A program made the translations under genes and the position numbers. From positions 186,001 through 250,000 of the forward strand of contig JABYQQ010000007.1 in the NCBI GenBank assembly GCA_022605405.1: a stretch of 64,000 nt of DNA, read 5' to 3'. Each line of letters opens with the position of its first letter. Position 1 is the first letter of the stretch. Under the pieces are notes generated by a model. The model saw only the letters and a program-made list of their open reading frames with translations. It did no database searches and was not told the DNA's origin. Positions 55,376 to 64,000 of the stretch are shown here, piece after piece. This stretch comes from Earliella scabrosa. Its lineage: Eukaryota; Basidiomycota; Agaricomycetes; Polyporales; Polyporaceae.

Positions 55376-56705
55376 ATGGGCCAAACAGAATCGCAGATGG
55401 AGATGACAAGGGAGGAATCTGAGGAGTTGGGGTCAACGCAGGTGCGGAGTCAACTCGCTGGTAGTCACAATCATTGAACACTGACATCGTTCCTTCAAAC
55501 CTTAAGGATACGGAGACCACTCTCCGTGACCAGGAGCATTCACAGGGACTAGATCGGATAACATGCGACGCTGAAGACTCGCAATCATCGCGCGGCCGCG
55601 GCCATTACAGGGAGAGTCTGCAGCGCACATCCGCTCGCCAGCGCGGCATCCCTGCCCGCGGTGAGCATATATTGAACTTCCCTGGTAGGCGACTCTCTAC
55701 TCATGCTGGAAAATCTGTGCCACAACAGAGATCCGAACTTCAATCTCGCCTGACCGTGTTCTCCGTCGACGACGCAAGAAACGCCGCATAGGATGGACAC
55801 CTGAGGAAGAGGACCTGATTGAGCTACACTCAGGCTCTGATCAAGAGCTGGAGCCTGAGCGTGACGATTCCATGCGAACACAGCAGAGTTCACAATTGTC
55901 GACGACTTCAACGGGCTCCACGACACTCCCCCGTACTGTTGCTCATGTGACTCCACTTTCGTGCCCACGCCGTCGTTCCCGCGTTGCTCTGGCGTCTCAT
56001 GCTTCAATTGACCGTCGGAGAGTCCTTCCAAGGCGCTCTCAGCCGAACGGCCATCCGGAAGGGGTGAGGATGGAGCGTTCCGGTGGATATACGATCATGC
56101 TAACTCGTCGCAGCGTCCTCAGCCCCCACCATGGCTTCGCCTCGCAATGGGAAACCTCTACGTCGCCTTCCCGCTGGTGCGTTTTGTCCTTCTTCCGAGG
56201 AGCTCAGGCTTGGGTCCGGAGTGTCCCAGGAGCTGGCAGGTCCAGTGTCAACATTGCAATACAAACCCAGTACGTCCATGTAGCCACGCGTATATCTTGG
56301 CTCTAACTATGTCGCGTTCTCCGTCTACGGCTCCAGCTCTTCCCGGCAGGACCAGGTCAGTCCCTTCGTCACTTCATCGACCATCTAATCTCTACCCACC
56401 GCCACCTCCGCTCCGCCGCCGCGTCTGAGGGTGGCATGCGTGCAGGAACCGGCGATCGCGAGCGCAATAGCGGCCGACCTGTCGTCGAGCGATTCCTGGC
56501 CGAGTACGGTCTGCGAGCAGACATTGCGCCGGCCCTGGAAGCAGTCGGTATCATCGATGAAGCTAGGATGCAGTCGCTCGGACGTCTGTCTGACGAAGCT
56601 CTGGACAAGCTTGAGCGCGGGCTGGCGGAGCAAGGCCTTGACCTCGCAGCCCGCCTGCTCGTCCAAGAGGGTTTGCGCGCCTGTGCACGACAGGCCCGAC
56701 CGTGA
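55376..56705 (+). CDS. Family protein D: SIM-like motif, basic block, C2H2-like finger, novel C-terminal domain
   Basis: Exons 55376-55441, 55507-55660, 55729-56063, 56114-56269 and 56337-56705 join in frame to 359 residues. The start is MGQTESQMEMTREESEELGS. Exon 2 ends TSARQRGIPAR, and exon 3 begins (E)IRTSISPDRVLRRRRKKRR then EEEDLIELHSGSDQELEPE. This is a near copy of gene C's TSARLRGIEAR, SISPDR and SIM region. Exon 4 has RPQPPPWLRLAMGNLYVAF and ends WQVQCQHCNTNP. Exon 5 supplies LFPAGPGQSLRHFIDHLIST and H, giving C-x2-C-x19-H-x4-H. The C-terminal domain is VVERFLAEYGLRADIAPALE, VGIIDEARMQSLGRL, LLVQEGLRACARQ. Same exon count and same intron phases as gene C. Apparently intact. Confidence 0.78.
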
Positions 56706-58299
56706 GTAGTGATCGAGGGCGCAGCTAGGGTAGGAAACTGTCAGTGCGGCTGCGCCGTATCGGACAATGAAGGTGCTTTCCTCCAATAGCGTCTGAACGT
56801 TGAACACGCATCGACACACCCAGACTTCTGGTTGTAAGGTAATAATGCCTATCGTAAGCACCTCTACTTCCCAGTACGTGCCTAGTCGCGCACACGGGGT
56901 GCTTTGTTAGGGTGAGTTGGAGCTTCCCTCCTCAAGTTTCATGATGCCTGCACTTGTTCCATCAGTTGGACAACGCTGTAATCTTGGAGTTGTTGCCCCG
57001 TATGTACTTCCATGACGTCCATCAGTAATTCCCAAAAAGTCTGGCGGTCTGGCGGTCTGACTGGACGCCACTATCGGGCGCTTAAGGCGATCTACCGCAT
57101 GCAGAGCTCATTCTGCATGAACGGCGACAGCGACGGGCAGATATACGAGCTAGAACTTGAGAATATACGTACCAGGTCACACCGCTCACTTTCTGCTTGC
57201 GTCGGGCTGGAGGTCCTATCGATACAGCTTGAGAAAGGCAGGGCCATGTTCAAAACCAATGCTTGAATTTTGCGGCTTGCTGTGGGCTGTCGATGAAGAC
57301 GAAAACAATCAGAGGTTGTTAGATACACATAGGTCTACCGATCTACGAAGTTTGGTGGAGATGCGTTCAGTGTGAGGGAAGTTATGAAGTGAAGAGTGGC
57401 GGAAACGAGAATGTCTGAATGGCCCGAAACGGATGTCTGAAGTCTGAGCGTCTGACGGGTCTGATTGCATCAAATCGCCTATCTGAACGTATCTGAACGT
57501 ATCTGAAATGTCTGAATCAGACGATTCAGACTTTTTGGAAATTACTGATGTCGGGCCAAGCCGAACGGATGTATCGACATGTGGTCCAGCGCGTCAACAG
57601 TCTCGGTACCGGCCCATCGGTTGTCCGCGGTGGACGCATTCGAGGATCTGCCATCCTTGCCGGAGGTTCTGACAGTGAGTGTGTATATGTTCTTACACAC
57701 CTGGAAGCTTCAGCGCTGATCCACGCGTCCGTTCAAACGGTATAGTGCTATGGCAGTAAGTCTCTCACATGTCCACATGCGCTAAGGGCCTGATTGTCTC
57801 TTCCATGCACCTACTGTATGCACTGATTCTCATCTTCTCGAGGATCAGGAGAACACGGCGAACATCGATGACCTCGAACTCGGAGAAACACCGAGCCGGC
57901 GGCTAGGTGTGCGCTGACCCCGCTTCCCCGGACACATGACATCAGTGGAGAAGAGGTGGATGAGAACTGATACCGCGGCTAACATCTGCGCTGTTCATGT
58001 GCATGCGGTCCCATGGCGGGAAACTTACGACAGACTACAGGCTGGAGTGCTGCTTTCCCCGGACCGCATTGATGCACTCGCGGTCCGCTTGCTCTCAACC
58101 TTCGCACTGCGCGACGAAGTCAGGAGTGCATAGAAGTTCTCGCGGAACCGACGCCCAAACATACACACGCTCGTGCGGACGGTCGACCGTCGTATAAGAA
58201 GCGAGCTTCGCAGGATGGGCCCCGTGAGCCCCCCGCTTCCGATCTCCCTGTGGAACCTCCCACAGGACTAGGACCTCGAGCTCCTCCGCCTCTACCACG
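56706..58299. other. Intergenic with a MITE and unassigned frames
   Basis: Apart from the MITE at 57023-57547, the stretch has short frames at 57548-57745 and 57936-58133 that I cannot connect into a convincing gene (one candidate exon reads ENTANIDDLELGETPSRR near 57851). They may be remnants of a decayed gene. The last 150 bp contain the promoter of the sugar transporter, with a candidate GTATAAGAAG at about 58191. Confidence 0.4.
57023..57547. mobile_element. hAT-like MITE, 525 bp
   Basis: Terminal inverted repeats: CAGTAATTCCCAAAAAGTCT at 57023 and the complement of CAGTAATTTCCAAAAAGTCT ending at 57547, with one mismatch. Inside, short GTCTGGCG and TCTGAACGTA-type repeats lie next to the ends (57042-57063 and 57395-57520). 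No transposase frame. An exact 8-bp target duplication is not visible (ACGTCCAT and ATGTCGGG share four positions), so the flanks may have decayed. Confidence 0.8.
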
Positions 58300-60448
58300 A
58301 TGGGTGTCCCAACGAACCGCAAAGCTGTCCTCCTCGCGGCTTTTATCGCGTTTGGTGCGTCACATGCTCTATGGTGAATGTGTCGAAGATGAACTGACAG
58401 CTCCGGCCTGCAGGAGGCTTCCTCTTCGGATATGACATTGGTGTCATCTCCGTAAGTTCCAATCGACTACACGTTCTTGCTTCGCGCTCACGAGGATCGA
58501 ATAGGGATGTCTCATTATGGAAGACTTCGTCGAGAGGTTCGGAGAGCAGAATTCAGACGGGACATGGGTTCTGTCGAGTTCAAGACAGTCTATCATCACA
58601 TCCTTGCTATCTGCTGGGTACGTCCGCATGTATGGTCTGCTGGGTGTCGCCTGTTGGTGACGATGGTCGCCGGGCAGCACGTTCGTGGGTGCACTCGCGC
58701 AAGCATTCACCTCGGATCGCTTCGGTCGCCGGGGGTCCATTCTCATCTGGTCTGCCATCTTCACCGTCGGTACCGCCGTCCAGACAGCTACCGTCCACTC
58801 CGTCGCCCAGATCACGATCGGTCGTTTCATTGCTGGCATGGGAGTCGGCGCGTTGTCAGGTACGCTCGCATCCTTGGCTTTCACGATCCTAGACTGACTC
58901 TGACTCTGCGGACAGCTATCGTCCCACTCTACAACGGCGAGACCGCCCCGAAGGCCATGCGTGGTATGCTGCTCGTCTTGTATCAGCTGCAAATCATCAC
59001 CGGGTAGGAGCACGAGCTCTCTTCTGTCCATAGACGCATTCTGACCCTTTATGCACAGTATCTTCCTGAGCTACATCATTGACATGGGGACGCACGCGAT
59101 CCCAGGTCCTGCTTCATGGCGCATCCCCGTTGGTCTGCAGATGCTCTGGGGTGCGATCCTGCTATCAGGAATCTTCTTCCTGCCGGAGTCTCCGTACGTG
59201 CCCATCGCACTCAGTTCATGATATGTCAGGCACTGACGAACACCTTACAGACGTCACCTCCTGGGTACTGGTCGAGGCGACGAAGCACGTCGCGTTGTTG
59301 CAGAACTCAACAGCTTGCCTCAGGACGACCCCGTCGTATTAGAAACTATCGAGCAGCTCGAGATTGGCATCCGCGCGGAGAACGAGGGCGGCAAGGCAAC
59401 CTGGATAGAGTGCTTCTCGAAGCGCAACATGCTCTACAAGCGCACGATCAACGGCATGATGCTGATGTTTATCCAGCAGCTTAACGGCCAGAACTTCTAT
59501 TGTATGTCTCCCCGGTCATAATAGCCTATAGCGCACATCTGTAACCTGACAACTTGACAGACTACTACGGCGACACTTTCTTCAAGAGCGCTGGTACCGA
59601 GTACGTAGTACGATCATGTTGTGACCTGCAGCATTACTGATGCCTTCGTTCAGCCTCAACCCCTACGCTATCCAATCCATCCTCGGAGGCATCTCCGTTG
59701 TGGGAACTGTCCCGGCACTGTACCTCATTGAGACCTGGGGTCGCCGTAACGTATGTTTTGCGCCTTGCCTATCTTGATTAATTGCTGACATGCTACTACT
59801 AGTCCCTGCTCACCGGGTCGATCATGGAGGCAACATGTGCCATCATCGCTGGTCTTGTTGGACATTATCTGCTCGCAGAGCCGGGTACCCCGTCAGAGTT
59901 GCTCACGCCACGCAACCGTCAAGGCGGCGATACCTTGATCGCCTTCGCCGTCCTGCACGTCTTCTCGTTCTCGATCTTCTGGGGACCCACGCCGTGGGTG
60001 TACCTGGGCGAGAGCTTCCCGCTGCGTGTGCGCCCGAAAGCCATTGCGCTGGGCAGCGCGACGAGTGCGTATCTTTCTTTTTGTTCTCGCCACCGTCCCC
60101 TCTCCTTGACGAAACGCTGACAAAACTCTTGGTACATCCTACCCTCACCCCGCCGCAGACTGGCTGTGGAACTTCCTGCTCAGCTTCTTCGCGCCGCACA
60201 TCGCGGAGAAGATCGGGCCGCTCATCTTATTGATCTTCTTTGGGATGCTCGTGTTCGGTTACGTCTACGTGTACCTCTTCATCCCGGAGACGAAGGGCCT
60301 CAGTCTTGAGGAGGTCGACGAGATGTACCGCTCGGGCGTGAAGCCGTGGCACTCAGCCGGGTGGCGGCCGAGCGAGAAGGAGCCACATGTTCAGGCGGTC
60401 ACTGACGTGAAGGAGGACAGGGAGAAGGGCGATGAGGAGAGCGCATGA
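58300..60448 (+). CDS. MFS sugar transporter (hexose/monosaccharide family)
   Basis: A 12-helix major-facilitator sugar porter in the plasma membrane. The start is MGVPTNRKAVLLAAFIAFG, then GFLFGYDIGVIS after an intron. Diagnostic motifs are DRFGRR in the helix 2-3 loop, GRFIAGMGVGALS, YNGETAPKAMRG (PxxxxE region), FLPESPRHLLGTGRGDEA, FIQQLNGQNFYYYYGDTFFK in helix 7, LIETWGRR in the helix 8-9 loop, and the PETKGLSLEEVDEMY signature after helix 12. About ten introns are present. The tail is hydrophilic (KEPHVQAVTDVKEDREKGDE). The exact sugar is not predictable by eye; QQLNGQNFYYYYG fits the high-affinity hexose group. Confidence 0.92.
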
Positions 60449-60922
60449 GGGATTCTCTGCGGCCAGTATGTGATCTGGACCCCCATACGGCCTCACTGCA
60501 CGATCTCTACTACAAGTTAAACCAGTTCCGAGATGACCTGCTAAGATAGTAGCACTTTTGACACGCCCTGATGACACTTACAATGTTGTATCATTACCAC
60601 AAGTCACGCATAGTTCCGCAGGTTACCTTACCACCCTCACACGAACAGCACACACCTTCCAAGACGTTGAAGTTCGGAGGAACCTTGAGCGCTTCAATAT
60701 CTGGCGGAGTCACAGCTAGTCACACTACGTTACCGTGACAGGCGCGCGTGAGCGTGACACGCAAACTGAGCAGGTCGCTCTAACTTGTCTCCGACCCGTT
60801 AGTACTCGTCTCAGACTCGTCTACAGTGCTGCTGGCCTGTAATCTCTGCTGGGCTGTCTTGGGGACATACCCGTCTGCAACTTTTGAACGTTGCGCTGCT
60901 CCTAGACTTTCTGGGGCGTCGT
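60449..60922. other. Intergenic, nothing recognised
   Basis: About 470 bp between the transporter and the Dus2 gene. No TATA box is clear. Confidence 0.4.
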
Positions 60923-62512
60923 ATGTTCAGTCTCCACTTGCACCTCTCGCGAACTTTCCGCTCGCTGTCCAAAGGATTTACGACCAGTATGTCTCGTCGC
61001 TCGCAACCACCTTCTCCTGACCCCTCTCCCCGGGCTTCGAAGAAACCAAGACTGGAATATGGCCCCCTCACATCCGACGACTACAAGAACGGGCTCATGC
61101 TCGCACCTATGGTCAGATCAGGCGCATGTAAGCACCTTGCGAAAGTTCCTTTCTGCCCTGGCACTCACACATCTCCTCAAGTGCCGACGCGTCTTTTCGC
61201 GCTGAAACATGGTGCGAAGCTCGTCTGGGGTCCTGAGACCATCGACAAAGCAATCTTGCACACAACCCGAGTCGTGGATCGTGAGTCAATGCCAGGTCTG
61301 CACCTCTCCCTCGTTCCTGACTGTCGCGTAGCCGTCACCGGCGTGGTATCCTACCACGGGAAGTCAAAAGCTATATTCACGACGCACCCTATCGAGAAGC
61401 CCTTCCTCATTTACCAGATCGGCTCCGCTGACCCCGAGCTCGCCGTCCAAGCGGCAAAGATGGTCCAGCAAGACGTCTCCGGCTTCGACCTCAACTGCGG
61501 CTGTCCGAAACCGTTCTCCACGCTCGGCGGTATGGGCGCTGCGCTCCTCACGAACCCCGACCTCCTCTGCTCCATCCTCTCTGCCCTGCGCGCAGCCATG
61601 CCCCCAGAGATCACCATCTCGGCCAAGATACGTCTGCTGCCATCTCAGGAGGACACGCTCAAGCTCGTGGAGCGCATCGTGAACACGGGCATCTCGGCGT
61701 TGACGGTGCACTGTCGGACACGGAACATGCGGATGAACGAGAAGGCGAAGATTGAGCGGCTGAGGGAGATCGTCGAGTTTGTGGAGGGGATGGGGAAGGG
61801 CACTGCGGTCATCGAGAATGGCGATTGCTTGGGGTATGAGGATTCGAAGCGGGTTAGAGAGGTCACTGGTGCGTCATTCACCCACTGCACCACTGCTGTT
61901 CAGCCCTGACTGGTCGGGCTCCGTATATCAGGAGCGCATTCTGTGATGATTGCGACCGCGGCAGAGTCCAATCCAACCTGCTTCTCTCCAACACCATTGA
62001 AAGACCTGGACACTACGTTCGTTCCTTCATATATTCGACTGGTACGTCCGACTTTGCTCCTGCCGCTCAACTCGCATTCACAGCCATGATAGTGCAAATA
62101 CCTGGACAATCACTGGTCATCTACGAAGTTCTGTACCTCACAGTTCAAGGGCAAGCACGAGAACACCTCGCGAATGGAGCTGAAAGAGCTCCGGGACGCG
62201 ATCGTTCACGCGAAGAGCTACGACGACATGGAGAGTCACGTCGCTCCATGGACCGGTGAACAGGAGTTCGCACAGATCGTCGAGGCGATCGAGAAGCGTG
62301 GCGGGCAGCGCGCACCACCAATACCTCTCGAGCTTGTCGCTCTCCCTCCCACCCAAACGCTCACTTCTACGGTCGGCGAGACACAAGAAGATCGAAGGGG
62401 GCAGGGGCTTAGGTCAGAACAGAGTGAGCTCCCTATGCCTTCCATGTCGACCACTGCCAGTGTCCTTGGGTTAGACGTAACCCCGCCCACATCTCAGGCG
62501 ATCGCGGTCTAA
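60923..62512 (+). CDS. tRNA-dihydrouridine(20) synthase, Dus2/Smm1 type
   Basis: FMN enzyme that reduces uridine 20 in the tRNA D-loop using NAD(P)H. The core begins NGLMLAPMVRSGA (FMN site), interrupted by a short intron near 61128-61181, then PTRLFALKHGAKLVWGPETI. After a second intron come KSKAIFTTHPIEKPFLIYQI and GSADPELAVQAAKMVQQDV. The catalytic Cys is in LNCGCPKPFSTLGGMGAALL. TVHCRTRNMRMNEKAKIERL and VIENGDCLGYEDSKRVREVT follow, then AHSVMIATAAESNPTCFSP across an intron. A C-terminal helical region (KYLDNHWSSTKFCTSQFKGK) and a disordered tail end the protein. The family core is sharply Dus2-like. The ATG at 60923 gives a 22-residue leader before a second ATG at 60989; the true start is uncertain. 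Confidence 0.9.
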
Positions 62513-62812
62513 TGGATATGTTCTGTTGTCTTCGCTTGTAGGATCATACCTTAATCTTCTGCACTGTAGCAAATAGCAACCTCTGCGAACCCGCCATATG
62601 ACCCTAACCCTCGACTCATCAGATTCTCCTTAAGCTTTAGACCTAATCTGGAAGCTCGAAGTCTATCTCCTGCAGTGTATGCCGGCGTTCGCCGCCACAA
62701 AGCAACTGGCTGCGGAGGTTGAACGTTAATCGTGAGCTCCGTCTCTTCTGTCAACCACCATCTGTAGCCCTTCGAAAAGCCCGATTATCCTCACATCACA
62801 CCATCCGACTCT
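62513..62812. other. Intergenic, nothing recognised
   Basis: About 300 bp between Dus2 and the last gene; no clear promoter element. Confidence 0.35.
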
Positions 62813-64000
62813 ATGGACGTGAGTTCCTCGTTCGAACTCGTTGAAGAGGATCAGCTGCCAGACGCCGAAACGCTCGCCACCCTCAACACCAACATCCATC
62901 GCGACTTCCTTGCGATATTCCCTGAAGGTTACAATGCGACGATGTTTGTGATGGCCCTGCAGGTGGTGCAAAAATATGGTGGCTTCGTCCAGATGTCACC
63001 TACATCCTCAAACCTGGGATGGGTGATCGCGCACCTCAATAGCCTCTCTGATATGCTCAAGGATGCGTACGAGAAGGCAGACTATACCGTCGTTTTGCGG
63101 ATTAGTACGTCCTTGCTTACCTCCACACTTGCCAGATACGCTCATTCTACCGCGTTAGAGGAACTGCGCGTACTCCCCGAGCCGCGGATCGTCTCCCTTG
63201 TGCCCTCACTTGGCCTGCACAGTATGTACCCCAGATCTCGACTTCACATCAGGCACTTACAAGCTCGCTAGCCGTGATTGAGAGCTGGCGTGTCCCGTTC
63301 ATTGGAAACGCTCACGAAGCCTACATGGACATTCTTCGCGATATGTACGGCAAATCCGCGCGCAGCTTTGGGGGCGACTGGTATGTGGTCCATGCGTCCA
63401 TCATGCAGAGCTCCGGTTCGGGCAAGTCGCGTCTCATCGACGAAATCGCTAAGCACATCTTCACAATCCCGATCAACCTGCGTTCACTTGCGGATGCAAC
63501 CCGTAAGCTCCGAGTCGGCCCTTTTCCATGTGTGTATGCGCACTCATCGTGCATCGTGCATCCTTCAGGTGATGTTGCATCAAGCTACCCTCCCCCTGAC
63601 AGTGCTGTACATGACTTGCTTACAAGTTGGACAAGCGTGAAGCATGAAGAGGTGCTCCGCCTGCGGTTTCACGCTTTTCTGCGGGCAGTGTTCCAGGAGA
63701 CGGCAAACGAATTGCGTCGATGTCTGACCTCCAAGCGTCCCAACCAGAGCCTTGCCGCTCACTGGCGCCAACACCTAGACAGTGCCAACAACAGGGAACA
63801 ATTCTACGACAGGGTGGTTGCGATCGCGGTCTGTCTCCGTTTTTTACAAAGAATGGTGTGACCGCTGAATGCTTGCTGTACAGAAAGCGATAGCTGAGGA
63901 GAACAGCGAATTAGAAGCCGCGATGGCGCAAGCAGTAATGTGCTCTCCACTTGTGGAATTTCCTGTCCTGACAGACGGATCGCACAGGATGCACAGCAGC
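62813..64000 (+). CDS. Large P-loop-containing Agaricomycete protein, partial
   Basis: The start is MDVSSSFELVEEDQLPDAET. The first exon is helical (NIHRDFLAIFPEGYNATMFV, then MALQVVQKYGGFVQM). After introns near 63103-63160 and 63222-63272 comes IESWRVPFIGNAHEAYMDIL, then VVHASIMQSSGSGKSRLIDE, in which GSGKSR is a Walker A-like nucleotide-binding loop. HIFTIPINLRSLADAT follows. The next exons are helical (LRLRFHAFLRAVFQETANEL). The gene continues past the window edge. Proteins with this SSGSGKSR and PINLR arrangement are common, often multicopy, in mushroom genomes; function is unknown to me. No stop codon is reached in the model, so the C terminus is missing. Confidence 0.7.

Noticed and set aside
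57548..58133. Short frames after the MITE as a fifth family member
   Set aside because: No SIM-like patch, finger or C-terminal domain pattern could be found in them.

Overview
The window looks like nuclear DNA of a wood-decay-type Agaricomycete (Basidiomycota, probably Polyporales-like). The evidence is GC-rich coding sequence cut by many introns of about 50-60 nt with CTGAC/TACTAAC-like branch sites, a DUF6534-type membrane protein, Atg101, stand-alone GALE, and a partial WD-independent 'SSGSGKSR' protein of a kind familiar from mushrooms. No rRNA, tRNA or CRISPR array was found. All gene models below were spliced by hand from reading frames and splice signals.

Layout. 1-2.9 kb holds no recognisable gene. 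2.9-29.8 kb is mostly housekeeping: epsin, a dienelactone-hydrolase-family enzyme, a DUF6534-like membrane protein with micro-exons, a HAD phosphatase, a coiled-coil protein, ATG101 divergent from THO complex subunit 1, UDP-glucose 4-epimerase, a small acidic coiled-coil protein, exocyst Exo84, RidA (with a decayed tandem copy of its 3' end), and a multipass membrane protein. 32.9-41.5 kb carries two paralogous 139-residue secreted proteins, an FAD monooxygenase, a mitochondrial Leu5-type CoA carrier, a hypothetical protein and intronless COG8. 58.3-64 kb returns to conserved genes: a sugar transporter, Dus2 tRNA-dihydrouridine synthase, and a P-loop protein running off the end.

The accessory part (30-57 kb) contains what I consider the most interesting content. 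Four paralogous genes (here called A, B, C, D) lie at 30.2-31.7 (-), 41.7-42.9 (+), 43.2-47.9 (+) and 55.4-56.7 (+). They share SUMO-interacting-motif-like acidic patches and an approximately 70-residue C-terminal helical domain that I cannot assign to a known family. A, C and D also share a 'P-x-WL' module followed by a C-x2-C-x19-H-x4/5-H zinc-finger-like motif with an embedded GPG-x-[TS]-L signature. C and D share a conserved SPDR-x2-RRRRK-x-RR basic block. B has lost the zinc finger.

Mobile DNA is nested around gene C. A 3,423-bp near-perfect palindrome with 1,571-bp arms built partly of a 74-bp minisatellite sits inside what was a 59-nt intron of gene C. A 6,983-bp Ty1/Copia element with 599-bp LTRs and a TCGGA target duplication landed 39 bp after its stop codon. 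That Copia element is itself broken in the RNase H region by a 554-bp hAT-like element with an 8-bp target duplication. Another hAT-like MITE lies downstream of gene D.
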